Positions 25,711 through 38,449 of a stretch of 64,000 nt of DNA are shown here, piece after piece. The notes under the pieces are model-generated. The model did no database searches. It was not told the origin of the DNA and saw only the letters and a list, made by a program, of their open reading frames with translations. The stretch is from assembly GCA_000611775.1 (NCBI GenBank), contig KK106983.1:4454808-4518807 (forward strand), given 5' to 3'. Each line of letters starts with the position of its first letter. Position 1 is the stretch's first letter. The position numbers and the translations under genes were made by a program. Origin of the DNA: Umbilicaria muhlenbergii (Eukaryota; Ascomycota; Lecanoromycetes; Umbilicariales; Umbilicariaceae).

Positions 25711-28700
25711 ATGTCTAGTTCGGCGTTGACGGAGACATCGGAGGCGAGAGAGTTGAGCTTGGTGGGCAAGGTTGAGCTTCGAATTGCCTTAACAGACTCA
25801 GATGTCAAGCTGGAATCGATCTTGAAGACATACCTTGCTCCACTTCTACTCAAGCTCACTTCGGAGCACATGAGTGTCCGCAACAAAGTAAGCAATTTCA
25901 ACTGTAGTGGTTGGTAGGCTCCATGTTCGGCTATACGGTGCCCTTAACGCTCTTTGTTGCATCGAGAGAGCTTCAGGATGAATGTGCTTTAAATGTGGGC
26001 AAACGCCGCTGATCGGCGTGAGAACACCCAGGTTATATCCATTTGCCAGCATATCAACACTAGAATCAAACCACCGTATGCATCGATCTCCTATTACTTG
26101 GACTGGAAATGATGATTCGTCGCACCATCACAATTTACTCTTTCATTGTATCCGGTTCCGCTGAGAGGGACCCGTCTTTCTTTACGTGTCGTAATTGCTA
26201 AGCTCGCATCATTTACCCATATGTGTGCTAAAGGATTGATAGATCGATTAAACTCCCTGTAGCGGCGTTACTGAAGCAGTTCAAGGACACTCACAATTCG
26301 CTCGTGCGTCACTTCGATCTGTTGTATATCCAGCAAGGGATTGACAGACTACCGATAGATGTAAGTTAAAGGCTATGGCGCAGTGTCGGGAGGACTTCAC
26401 AATCGTAATGACAATATCGGTATACTTGCTAATCAGGAACATCCCGTAGGAACGTCTTGACTTACTGCCTACATTGCTTCACGGGCTAGCCTCCAATGGC
26501 CGGGAGTCGGCGACACATGCCGCAAGCTTGTTCAACTTGCTTCTTCGATTGCTGCATCACTTGACCTTACCTGCACGAGGTAGTCCTGAAGATAGCGATA
26601 TGCGGTCGAAGCTAGGCTTTAATGAAATCCCGCAAGACGCTGAATTCGTAGCAATGTGGATTGGTAAATTGATCTTGCTGATATCTAGCCGGTCTGGAAG
26701 CAGAACGTGTGCGGGCCTGAGTACTGAGGATTATGATTTTTTGCATATGTACGGCAAGGCAGATCCATGGATGCCAAGCCAAGCTGGTGGCATTAACATC
26801 ATCGAGACCAAGGTTGCAGCTGCCAGATTCCTCGCCAGTGGAGCGTTCCTTGACTCCGAACGGTTCTTACCGGCTTTGTTTGCCTCCGCTGATTCAAATT
26901 CACGCATCTCTGATATCGGTGATGATATTCTGAAAAGAGCAACGCCGACTGTATCTTTCGAGGATAGTGATCTTGTTGCACGATTGTTCGCGGTCTATCT
27001 GGGTAGCCCGGACCCCCAGGGCTCGTTACCTGCACGAGTTTCTCTAAAGCTCAAGATCCTAGCTCTACTTTGCAAGTCGAAACGGGCGACGACATTCGTT
27101 CCCCAAGTGATCCAGGTGGTTGAAGAAGGGCTTACGCCGCATGAGGTGCAGAGTCAGAGTTCTGGATTCGGCACCGAAGCTCCTGCGAGGCATAGCCTGG
27201 AAGGCTCAAGACTCCGGGCCCAGATCTTTGCCTTCACCAACTGGCTTGCAAGAGTGGGTTTCCCAGCTGATGTCGAAGTCGTTGCACCGACTCTAGTTCA
27301 TCGACTCCGCCTATATATTGAAGGCCAGGGTTGGCCGCAGTCCAGTGACAATGCCTCACGGGCTGAGTTGGAATTACGAAATTATGGTTATGAGGCAATA
27401 GGCCTTCTTGCCAGGGCAAGCCCTAAAGACTTATTACTCGAGCCTAACCTCGATCTGCTTCGATGGCTTTTCAACTCACTATGTGGAGATACTTCCGGGA
27501 AAGATATTTCGATCAGCATTGAGCAAGCCTTGGGCAATGTACTCATGGCTTTCACCAGCGAACTGGACAGGGAACTTCAAGACGCACTGAGAAATCTTCT
27601 ACTTCATTACATGACCCTTGAGATTGGTGTGTTGAACGCTTCAAACATCAAGGTAGTTCGAAGTACTCGCTACGCTGCTGTACGTTTTACCAACCGTTGT
27701 CTGCCTTACAGTGATACAACAGCACGGTGGATAGATATCCTCGCAATCGGAGGTGGCCCAATGGAGCGAAACGAGGTGATCGAGGAAGGCCGAAAAGGTA
27801 TCGATCCTTACTGGTATAGAATGATGAATCCCCTACCAGACGGTTCTGTTTTAACTGCCGAAAAATTCGATGCCCCAGGGTATCAGTTTCCCAGCTTTAC
27901 CAGTATTATAAATGAATTGTTCGCCGGCAAAGGAGGGCCAAGGATAGAACGGCATTCAAGAATGGAGCTGTTTCAGGGCCAACTTGCCCACGCTTACAAT
28001 CCCGCCATACTCTATTGCCGGAATGTTCTGCTGCATCAAGCGCTGAACTCTGTGAAGCTCTCCCCCGTTGTTGATGGACAATGGGAGAGGAGCATTGATG
28101 CTATGGCAATGAACGATGAGAATGCTCGAGACAGCTTGAGAACTTACCTGCGCAGTTTGATTACAACTGGTCCTGAAGGTCGCCAATCTCTTACAAATTA
28201 CCTTTATGCGGCTTTTAACGGTATGGTGCAGGGGATTGGGAAAGAAAACAACAAATCTGGGGAGTGCTTGGTTGAAATTGCTTCTCTGAGTCCAGATTCT
28301 GCTCTCGATGGACTGGTGTCGGAGATCCCCAAGTTGCAAAATCCAATACTTGCGACTCAATACGCCAGAAGAAAAACTTCATCGCATTTTTTCGGATTGC
28401 TTGCTTCGCATAAGAACTCCCCGGCAGACAATGTACGGAGTCTACTAGACATATTTGAGGGAAAGATTCAGAATTGGAACCAGGCCATCGGATCTGACGT
28501 GCTCCATGTCCATGGCTCCATCCTTGCGAAAGGATTTTATCTAAGCAGGCTATCACATCGGGGCGGACGCCATGACTTGGCTATTGACAATGAGCAGCCG
28601 TTCATTCGTGCTATTCTCGATATTCTAGGCGGCGCCAGGGACAAGATGCTACTGGAAGCTTCTATTGAAGTAATCAGTCAACTGAGTCTCTTTGCTGTGT

Positions 28701-31700
28701 TAGTACCCAAAGCGATACCGCATCCCTACTCAGGTACATCCCTTGTAGAAAGATTGACAGCAGTGGCGGAGAAAGGAGACGAAAGAGCCGCCGTTGCTTT
28801 GGGCCATTTCGCCATGCTTTGCAATGAAGATGACACTCCAGACAGCGACTTACAGCGTATCCTTGGGTCCCTCTACGAGTTACATAAGGTTAGGCAGCCT
28901 GAAATGCAATTCGCTGTAGGATCAGCCCTGAGCTGCGTTTCTGTCGGATGGGAATCGAAATCGTTGATCTCAGCTATGGATATAGAGGGACCGACACCGA
29001 AAACATCTCTTCGGACATGGGTGTTACAAGAAGTGCTTGATAAGGTCCTGGATGTCTGCAAGACAACGAAACCAGCTCTGCGGCAAGCATCGGTTATCTG
29101 GCTTTTATGTTTGGTGCAGTATTGTGGCCATCTTCCCGACTTCCAAACCCGTCTGCGCAAGTGTCAAGCAGTTTTCAAGGGCTTCCTCGCTGATCGAGAC
29201 ACACTGAACCAAGAGTCAGCGTCTAGGGGCTTGACAGTGGTATACGAAAAAGGGGATAGAGAGCTAAAGGATGATCTGATACGGGATCTTGTAGGGTCAT
29301 TTACCGGGACAGGCGCGGGTTTGGCGGGCAATGTGTCCGAGGAGACTGAACTGTTCCAGCCTGGGGCCCTACCGACTGGGGAAGGCTCGGTCACTACTTA
29401 CAAGGACATTATGAGCCTCGCATCTGAAGTTGGGGACCCAGGCCTGGTGTATCGATTCATGTCCTTAGCCTCCAACAACGCCATATGGTCCAGCCGGGCC
29501 GCCTTTGGACGCTTCGGCTTGAGCACTATACTGTCTGACTCCAGTGTTGATGGCTACCTGGCTCAAAATCCGAAATTATATCCGGCGTTGTTCCGGTATC
29601 GTTTCGATCCAAAACCCGATGTAAGAAGTTCCATGAACGACATCTGGTCTGCTTTGGTCAAAGACTCTACAGCGACAGTCGATTTACACTTTGACAACAT
29701 CATGGAGGAACTTTTGAAGAGTATACTAGGAAGGGAGTGGAGGGTCCGCCAAGCAAGTTGTGCGGCAATTGCAGACCTAGTACAAGGGAGGCCAACGGAA
29801 AAGTACGAGAAATACCTCAGTCAAATCTGGACGTTGACTTTCAAGGTATGTCAAGGCTTTCTATCTTTACTTTCTTGATGCTCTGCTGATAGAGCCGGAA
29901 GGTTTGCGATGACATCAAGGACTCTGTTCGCACTGCGGCTATGTCACTAGCCAGAGCATTGACTGGTATCTTAACCCGTAGTCTGGAGGCAGGGGACACG
30001 TCAGCCCGAAATGCTGAAAGCATGCTGAAGAAGGTATTGCCATTCCTGTTGAGTCCATCTGGATTGGAGTCTAGTGCTCAGGAAGTCCAAGCTTTCGCAC
30101 TCTCTACACTCCTACAGATTATCAAAAGCAGCAAGGGAAACACTCTGCGGCCCTTTGTCCCCGACTTGGTGGGCCGATTGCTCGGGCTTCTCAGCTCTGT
30201 GGAACCACAGGCAGTAAATTACATACACTTGAATGCGGACAAGTATAACTTGACTGCACAGCAGATTGATGACGCTCGATTGACAGGAGTGCGAGGTTCT
30301 CCTATGATGGAAGCCATCGAACGTTGCCTTGAATTTCTGGATGACATGACAATGAAAGAGCTCGATCGAGGCTTGGAGAATGCCATCAAGGCCGCAGTTG
30401 GCCTACCATCCAAAGTGGGCTCTAGCCGTGTTCTTGTCACGTTGTCTACGAGGCATAACTTCCTCTTCAGACCTTACGCCGATCATTTTCTTAGATTGCT
30501 TCGTAAACAGGTGATTGACCGGAATGACACAATCTCATCATCATATGCAGCCGCCTGCGGCTACCTTGCAAGACTAGCAACAGACGCGGAGCTTCTAAAG
30601 TTGATAGCTTTCTGCGAGAAGCTGTACTTCGACTCTGATGACGATAGATCTCGAGCTATTGCTGGCGATATCATCTACGCAACTTCCAAACATGCAACCG
30701 ATCGCTTTGCATCGCTCGCGGGAGACATATTACCGTTCGTTTTCATTGGGAAGCACGACGCTTTCGAGCGTGCCAGGGAACTATTTCAGGATACTTGGAA
30801 CGAGAATGTTGGGGGATCACGAGCGGTGTTGCTGTATTTGAAGGAGATAGTCCAGCTGGCATGGCATCAGCTTGAGTCACCGCGTTGGGCCGTCAAGCAC
30901 TCTTCTGCCCTTGCAGTCGCAGATATCATTAACTCTGCTGGGAGTGAAATGACCCTTTCAAACGCAAAGATCGTCTGGCCGGTGCTTGAAAAAGCCCTGG
31001 GTGGCAAGGCTTGGGAAGGTAAAGAGACAGTCTTGGAAGCGCTTGTGAGACTTGCGGAAATCACAACGATAGTAAAAAGCGAAGAGACCGTTGCAGATCA
31101 GATGCAGGTACGTGGCAAGTCCAACACGATACTAGGAAATACAGCGGGTCAGGGAGGGAACCATGCAACGATCAGTGACTTGTCGACGACGCAGAACGCT
31201 CCCGCTAATCAGTCGGACTCTTCAGGTTATAGTCATTCGTGAGAGCAAACGAAACAATCGGACGTATCGACAACATGCGTTGAAATGCCTTGGCAACTTT
31301 GCCGGAATGCGGGACAGTGTGGATATGTTCTCCCAAGTGTACAGCATTGTAGAGCCGGTCGTTCAGGAGGCTTTGAGCGACGACGGCGACATGGACATTG
31401 ATTCATCATCGTTGGAGGGAGCATCCTCCAAAACCATGTCAGCTCTCTCGCCCTCACCCCCTCCGAAACGTGTTGCTGACATGCAGGGAGTAGAGCGGAG
31501 CAAACGTTGGCCAACGCGTGTGGTGCGCTAGTAAAAGCAATCAACCCACGGGCTCTGAGCGTGTCAGGTTCGTCCTTCCTTCACTACCCGCAGGGCTGAG
31601 CTGCCAGATGTAGATCCGGCTTCGCTAACTCGATCCCGATCGCACAGACCTGGTGACAAGCCTCAACCAGACGCTCGGGATGCTGTCCAAATTCACGCAC

Positions 31701-32027
31701 TCGCATGAGAAATCTAGGGCTGTACAGGACGCAATCTACGACGGCGAAAAAGCACTCTTCGGGAAACTCGATGCGTTGGAGCAGGTGCCCGAATCGGTTG
31801 AGGACGCTTTGATCGAATACGTAAAAGCCTTGTTCGGCCAAAGCGACCAGGCTGAGCACACCCGCGTCAAAGCAGCGGACGCGGCTGCAGCGATAGCCGA
31901 CTTTGCGAGCAGGGGAATGCGTCTCCGAACGCTGCTTCGCGACGAGGTCACCAAGGCGCAAGGGCAAGAGCGTTCGATCTCGGTGCAACAAAGCCTAGAA
32001 CGTACGAGAAAGATAGTTAGCCCTTGA
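25711..32027 (+). CDS. ECM29: Proteasome component/adaptor Ecm29
   Basis: Large HEAT-repeat protein that binds the 26S proteasome, tethers core to cap and works in proteasome quality control. Exons 25711-25887, 26032-26075, 26243-26360, 26450-29845, 29893-31107, 31226-31437, 31494-31567 and 31648-32027 sum to 5616 nt, 1871 residues, matching yeast Ecm29 (1868). The N-terminus has the family block RELSLVGKVELR ... LAPLLLKLTSEH, continued over three small exons (ICQHINTRIKPP, then SIKLPVAALLKQF). The rest is alpha-helical repeats, ending with VTSLNQTLGMLSKFTHSHEK and a helical tail. The first three introns (144, 167 and 89 bp) are longer than usual here. The donor at 31438 (GTCAGC) is weak; it was chosen because only it restores EQTLANACGALVKAINPRA in frame. 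The total being a multiple of three supports the model. It diverges from the UBX gene. Confidence 0.95.
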
Positions 32028-34206
32028 GGTCATCGGCATGGCCTCCACGTGGCAGCCAGGGCCAATGACAGTGCCGATGGCACCAGCTGGGAGCCTGGCG
32101 TCCTATTGCCGGCTGGGTAAAGGTGCATGGCGCTGGATGGTGCCGGGAACCAGGTTATCGGTGAAGCTGCAGGCTTGCAGCTCAATATTGATGCAGGGTT
32201 AAGTGTTTTGGAATTATAATCTCGGCCAGAAGACATGCCGCAGACCTTAGGCTGGGCAGGGAAGGGAAGCGGGCAAACCTGGCTGTATCTGCGAACTCAT
32301 GATCTGGCGAATTACCAGCTGCTGAAAGGCTGAAACATGCATCGGAGGTACTTCAGGAATAGACGCTGTACAGGCCGGGGTGGAATAGATGCGTCGGATC
32401 TGCGTGGGACCGATTTCGTTCAGCCAGTAGGCAGATACTGCAGACTTGTCCGTTGCTGGAAGCGAACCAGGATTGCCAAGATATCCACGCTCGCTACGGA
32501 AGACGGAAGTACGCCCCTACAGGGAAGGGGAGATTTGAGATTTGAGATGGTGTGATTGTGCGATGGTGCGATGGTGCGATGGTGCGATTTGACGTGCAGT
32601 TGCCCACTTTTGCAGCAACCCTGCTGCCACGTTGATGACCCCTGCGCGCCGTGCCAAAGAGCCTGTGAGACCGCGGCCTCAGAATGCGGGATGCCGGGAA
32701 GCTGCTCTTGCGCCGTCCGGGATCTTGACTAAGGTAAGACACGGCCGTCTGGCGGTGATCTCTCTTCTGCGGCCGATGGCCTGTGCCCGGTGGTCTTTGG
32801 CCGCTGGGCTTGGGCTTGGGCCTTTCTCCATGGAGCTGGCGCACTTTCCATGGAGCTGCTGCACTCGTGCTTCGTCCGAACTTCGCGTGCAAGGCGCCCT
32901 CCGAACGAGCTGAAAGACGTCCGACGATTTGAGGCTGCCAGGTTCCCACGGGCCATGCGTTTCTCGCCTCGTCCTAAGCGGCTTAGACTGGCTGGCCATG
33001 CTCAAGGCGGTAATTTTCAGCGAGGACTGGACGCCGTGATTGGCCCCTGCTCGAGCACACAAGAGTCGTCCAACCAGCCTGTCCAGCGTTCCACCGACAC
33101 TCCTGTTGCAAATGTCTCCACCACTGCTCCTCCACCACTGTTCCCGACTGCCTCACCGTCTCACTCACTAGTCACGAACCATGTCACAATACTGCAAGGG
33201 GCTTGACAGGGTTCTCGACCGCATTACGGAATACCACGCTTGAGATAGGTACTTACTTTAGTCCCCGTAGCGAATAGACATCCAAATCGTCCCCTCGGTA
33301 CCGTACTGACCGTTGCATCTCCGTCGCCGGCCCCTCCCCGGCAAGATGATAGCCGCGGTATTTGATATAGAAGATCGAGAACGGGAGACTTGCACACCAG
33401 CTGAGCGCCTGGCCCACCCACCTCGAGGCTTGCAGGATGCCGTGTTGGCTTCCTTCCAGTACCATGGCCTTTCCCTTTTCCTCTTCCTGCATCAAGAATG
33501 CCAGGTACTCGTACCGGCGGGATGGCACCTGCGAATGCTAATTCGTGCACGAGGACCCAGGACCCAGGTATTGGGCACGAGACATCAGGCATGATCCTCG
33601 GAGCTTGCGCAGTGGCTGTCATTGGGCTACCTAAGGCCGACCTCCGGAAGACTCCTCACACGACTGCACTTGCGCTTGCGCCTCCGACAAGGTCATCTTC
33701 ATTATTGCTGGGTCCTAAATCCTAGTGGGAGGGTGGTACATCAGACATGTCGATGTCAAATTTGCCTCCTGAGGTTTGCACCTCAACTCTTGCCCACCCC
33801 ACAGTCCGTCTAGGTTGTGCAAAAACGTCTTTTCGTGCATCAAGCCCTCAGCTGAACGGCATGGCGCGCTTTGCAAAGCGTGTCGTTTGAGTTTGAGCAT
33901 TTCAGCGTCTTGACTCTTAAGTTGCCTTGTCACCCACAAGCACTATCCTTACCTCTGTTTACTTCTCGTCACACATGGCTCTGGTACCATTTCTGCCGAC
34001 ATGGTTCGTGAACAATCGTAGCTATCACCGCGGTCCTGGCCACATTCCGCTGCTCCCGGAGATTGAATCATAGCAATAAAGTGACGCCTGGATTCGTTGG
34101 CACCGGTGGACCACGCGGTGAAAGTGGCGCCTCCAAAGCGCTACGTTGCATCTGTATTCCAACGGCCAAGCTCACCAGCCGCTGATGACGAGCGTCGTGT
34201 CCGCAG
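32028..34206. other. 2.2 kb spacer downstream of ECM29, upstream of the zinc-cluster gene
   Basis: No recognisable gene. Overlapping open frames on both strands around 32.5-33.6 kb reflect GC-rich composition and lack family motifs. It contains the octamer array at 32549-32588. The part next to 34207 should hold the promoter and leader of the zinc-cluster regulator; long promoters are common for developmental regulators. Confidence 0.4.
32549..32588. repeat. Octanucleotide array, 5 units of GGTGCGAT
   Basis: Five consecutive 8-bp units. The last three are perfect GGTGCGAT and the first two carry one change each. It is preceded by a short GAGATTT direct repeat (about 32531-32547). Intergenic, 0.5 kb past the ECM29 stop codon. 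Confidence 0.9.
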
Positions 34207-37060
34207 ATGCAAGGCAGGCGTGGTCAGTCTTTGAGACGTGCCCCAAGTCGGTTACCACCTATAGCTCCTAGAGGCGACGGCCAAGGGCGCCCAAGTCAAG
34301 GTGCTTCTACCGCAAACAACGTCGTGACCGATCGACCTCGGACACGTTTACCTCCTAGGTCACGCACTGGTTGCTGGTACGATCCATGCAAACGATTCCT
34401 CTTCAATCTTAGTTGCTGACTTAGACCTGCGGCCAGGACTTGCCGGGTATCCATCTCCAGGTCCGATGTCTTCGACGAAAAATCTAGCTGACCTCTGACA
34501 GACACGCAAAGTCAAGTTTGTACATCCAACTACTACTGGAGAGCCCATTGCAGTCGCTCACTGTTCTTTAAACCAGGTGCGATGAAGGTCGACCAAAATG
34601 TAGTGTAAGGAACAGCGCCTTTGACTTCACCGCCCCTTTCTGCCCTCCACGTTTCGGTCAAGACTAATCCTCAATTGAAAATCAGCAATGTGCCCGACTG
34701 GGCCATGAGTGTGATTACAGCCCACGACTTTCTTTTCGAGACGACACACCTCGAGTGGTAGAGAGGAACCAGGAAGTTTCGACGGTAGGAAGCTGCGTAT
34801 GGGATCGTAAGTTTCCGCACATTAAAACGTAACTCTCCTTTGATAACAGTGTGGCAGCCTCATCAGCAAGGTCGCTGGAGATCAATACCATGCAACTTGC
34901 GGAAGAAGACACATTCCCTCCTTTTGCGTCGTTGACGAACGACGAAGATCGTGAGAGGAAGGCAGAACTCAAGGCACCAGGAACCTACCACATTGTTGTC
35001 AATCCTTCTAGCTTCGCAGATATCGGAGCACACAGTGATGGTGGTAAAGACGATAGTCCAACTACAAATGAATCATGGAGCGGTCTGCTCCACTACGAAG
35101 GCAACTTCGAGCGTCTGAGATCGCCAACCCTCAGCGCGGACGACGTCCAGGACCCAGATATAGTAATCTTGAAAAAATTCGAAGATAACACACGGCGGCT
35201 ACCCCCTTGGCCGGCACATTCCCAATCCAGCACCCCGAAAGTGGTACACTTGACCTCGCTCGTATCCGCGTCCCCGTCCTCTTCGACGAGCGTCTCGCAG
35301 CGCCATAGTAACTCAAGAAGATCAAGTGCTCCCGACATTAACGCATCCTTACTAGACACCGCCATTCAGCGTCGCCAAGATGCTCGACTACTATCGCATT
35401 ATAGAAATTTCGTCCGCAAAAGGACTTTTGACGGATGGTCTAGAAGAAGCTCGGTATCTTGGGAAGATGGGGCAACCCATGACATCTTCGAACCACTTTT
35501 TGAATCTTATCCTCCAGTAGGTTGGCTGTTTCATATTGCGACAGGTCCTCGCTCGTCGTTGTTTTATTACATGCCACAGGCTTGTTTGGGTGCGCACTTA
35601 GATCTATATATTGACTGAGCCTTTTCCGCTTTAGCTGTTCCACGCCATGATGGCATTGTCTGCACTGAGTCTAGCCGACAGAGAAGGTGTGCAGAACCTT
35701 GATGCTTTGAATCATTATCAGCGAACCTTGCCGTCGTTGCAGCAAATGATGCATAGTGAAGAAGACTTGTTCTCCAATGGTCTGATGTTGACACATTTCA
35801 TCCTCCTCCTTTACGAAGTAAGTCTCCCCACTACATTCCACCCTACCACCTGCTGAACAGGGGTTCAGATCGCAGCTGCACAGCCATGGGGGACAACACT
35901 TTGGTCGGAGCATCTGGAGCATCGTGAGTCAATTAAACATACGTAGTGCCGGATATTTGCCTAACAGCCTGGTCATCAGTTCTCCAAATCACTTTAAAAA
36001 GACACGAAGTGAACGAGACCGAACGTTACACACAGCTGGTGTGGTATATCTGCATGATAGACATCTTGGTTGCCTTGTGCGGCTGTGGCACTGGAGGGTT
36101 CGTTAAGGCTATGATGCAACACGGCTTGTTTCCGATTGATACCCGCGTCGTTGTTTCTGCGGCCTCTGCGGCCTCTGGTATGGTTCATAATGGAGAAAAC
36201 GAGTACATGTCTCTGGCGGTGAATTTCAATGACGAAATAGCAGTTATGGCGGCGAGACTTGGTTTAATGGCACGCCATCTTCGACAGGGGGTTGAGCAGC
36301 AGACATACGCGGACGAAACTTCGTTTGTCCGCTTGCAAATTGGGAGTAGCCATCGGCAACAGCAGATCTCGGCGCTACAGCAAAGCCTTAGGTGGAAATG
36401 GAACCAAATGCCACCGGAAATTGTTATGGGTGTTAGAGACAAGACTTTGCCAGCCAAGGTCCAGGGGTACTATGACCATGTAAGTGGACCGATATTTCGT
36501 TGTATTGCCGCGTCATATCTTCGTGTTTTCTCCGACAATGAGCTTGACCGGCGCGCTTGTGTTTTATATGACGTAGCAGATTCCATCCCAATTACGTTAT
36601 GTTGCAGGCTTGTTATATCTATATGCTGATAGCTGAATACCAGGCCTACGTCTTGTACTATGCATGCATCATCTACTCGCATACCAGTATGTATGCATCC
36701 CAACGCATCGACATAGGGCCCGGAGACGAGCATGAGATATCTCAAAGCTCGAAGAAGATTCTCCAGCTCGCTCATGAAAAAATTACTAGCGGTCATCTGG
36801 AGCAGCGCTCTCTTGTGTTCCCACTTTTCATGGCTGGCTTTGCATCGATCGATGCCGAGGATAAGACGCTCGTTGTGGAACTACTTCGTCAAATGGAGAA
36901 GGACAGTATCAGCAGAAACACGAAGGCTACAAGGGAGCTGTTGGAGGTGGTTTACGAAAGGCAAGCTGCTAGCTTCTTGCGATTAGGGCATTCACTAGAC
37001 GTCGACTGGATCCAAGTCATGTTAGAACAGGGTTTGAAAGTGGTCGCCATCGGGCTGTAG
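34207..37060 (+). CDS. Zn(II)2Cys6 transcription factor, PRO1/NosA/ADV-1-like
   Basis: Nuclear DNA-binding regulator; the PRO1/ADV-1/NosA group controls sexual development and hyphal fusion. Exons: 34207-34376, 34437-34446, 34502-34515, 34577-34604, 34686-34806, 34858-35516, 35635-35817, 35869-35923, 35980-36479 and 36644-37060; 2157 nt, 718 residues. The binuclear cluster is canonical, CX2CX6CX6CX2CX6C, with cysteines at 56, 59, 66, 73, 76 and 83. It is preceded by the basic RPRTRLPPRSRTG and followed by SPRLSFRDDTPRV, which I associate with PRO1-type proteins. Ligands come from exons 1, 2, 4, 4, 5 and 5; exons 2 and 3 are micro-exons of 10 and 14 nt. The remainder is a fungal-specific factor domain (PF11951-like; PPLFHAMMALSALSLA, LLYEIAAAQPWGTTLWSEHL). 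Later introns are 51-164 bp. The start ATG has no competing in-frame upstream ATG that I could support. PRO1 assignment is from memory of motifs, moderate certainty; the zinc-cluster call is firm. Confidence 0.88.
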
Positions 37061-37712
37061 AGGGGTTGAGGGCAGGGGACCAGGGGTCTCCTTTGCGTCA
37101 CATGAGGCCACTCTCGCGCACAGAAGGTGCTGCCGCTGCTGGATAGGTTCATCTTGCAGGGTGGTTGGCCATCTCTCTTCACTGTGAGGCCCTTTAGATG
37201 ATGGCGCCGTGGTAAGGCGCCGTGGTAACAAGTGTCAGCAGGCTCCTCCTTCTGGCTCTTTGCATTCCGCCATCAGCTCGAAGCTTCTCTTGTATGTTAA
37301 TACGGTCAGATGAATCGGGCTTATCGATCACAAACTCGCGTTGTACAAATGTCCAGTCATAGAGTATTAAAATCAAAGCGCAGATCTAGACGAATTAGAA
37401 TTCCGCTTACATGATAAACCCGCACTTTAAAATTCATCGGGGTCTTGGGCATGAGCGGACTCCAGCTTTAGCATTGGTTTGTACCCTTTTCCAGCTCCTT
37501 TGGGCCAGCTTTCTGCCTCTTTAGAAGACACACTCATCTGGGTTAGAGGTTGGATTGACACCAAGCTTCGCAAAGACGTCAGGTTCCCGGGCCTGCTCAT
37601 CCTGTACAGGTTGCTCTCTTTCTCGACGAGCACCATCACAAGGAACGGGCAAGGACAGTGATAGTAGATCATTACTCAATCCGCATCATCGTCGGACTTT
37701 CTTCCGTCAAAC
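37061..37712. other. Spacer: zinc-cluster gene 3' end and ADE8 promoter
   Basis: About 0.65 kb between tandem plus-strand genes. A short tandem GGCGCCGTGGTAA duplication occurs at about 37202-37228. I saw no TGACTC (Bas1/Gcn4-type) site near the ADE8 start. Confidence 0.35.
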
Positions 37713-38366
37713 ATGTCCTCCTCTCGTATCACCGTCCTTATCTCCGGGAATGGCACCAACCTTCAAGCCCTCATTGACGCGTGCTCGACCGCGGCCATAC
37801 CGGACGCCCAGATCGTTCGAGTCATCTCGGATCGAAAAGCGGCGTACGGCTTGACAAGGGCGACCGGTGCAGGGATCCCGACTTGTTACCACAATTTCGT
37901 CAAGTACAAGAAGGAACAGGAAGATGTGACGAAAGCGCGGGAAACGTATGACCAGGCCTTGGCGGAGATTGTCCTGGCAGACAAGCCTGACTTGGTGGTG
38001 TGCGCCGGCTGGATGCGCGTGCTCAGCCCTGCGTTTTTGGAATTGGTAGCCGGTACGGGTGTGCCGGTGATCAATCTTCATCCTGCTCTGCCCGGACAGT
38101 ACAATGGCACCAACGCAATTGGCCGTGCTTATGAGGATTTTCGGAAGGGCAAAATCGAAAAGACGGGTGTCATGATACATTATGTTATCACCGAGGTAGA
38201 TATGGGGGAGCCAATAATTGTTGAAGACATTGGGATAAGAAAGGATGAGAGCTTGGAGGAGCTTGAACAGCGCATACATCAAATTGAATGGGTCGCCATT
38301 GTGGAGGGCACCAACAAGGCTCTTGAGCGGCTACGGCAGAAGAAGGCTTCCCAACTGACAGCTTGA
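37713..38366 (+). CDS. ADE8: Phosphoribosylglycinamide formyltransferase (GAR transformylase)
   Basis: Catalyses the third step of de novo purine synthesis: formyl transfer from 10-formyl-tetrahydrofolate to GAR, giving FGAR, in the cytosol. Single-exon gene of 217 residues, the size of the monofunctional fungal and bacterial enzyme (about 210); fungi do not fuse it to the animal trifunctional protein. Seen: N-terminal phosphate-binding ISGNGTNLQALIDAC, the SDRKAAYGL loop, AGWMRVLSP, the catalytic NLHPALPGQYNG (Asn and His of the active site) and IHYVITEVDMGEPI with the catalytic Asp. All key residues are present. The ATG at 37713 starts directly before the beta-strand of the Rossmann fold, as in homologues. 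It converges on the dipeptidase gene, with only 83 bp between the stop codons. Confidence 0.97.
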   Translation: MSSSRITVLISGNGTNLQALIDACSTAAIPDAQIVRVISDRKAAYGLTRATGAGIPTCYHNFVKYKKEQEDVTKARETYDQALAEIVLADKPDLVVCAGWMRVLSPAFLELVAGTGVPVINLHPALPGQYNGTNAIGRAYEDFRKGKIEKTGVMIHYVITEVDMGEPIIVEDIGIRKDESLEELEQRIHQIEWVAIVEGTNKALERLRQKKASQLTA

Positions 38367-38449
38367 TATTCGAAGCTATGTTGTCTAGACCAGATGATCC
38401 ATGGCAGTTGTGTACAAGTTATTGAAGTCTCGGACCATCCACCGGGGAC

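Noticed and set aside
32494-33622. Several open frames of 90-150 codons on both strands
   Set aside because: Mutually overlapping, GC-driven, no motif; one starts at the octamer array.
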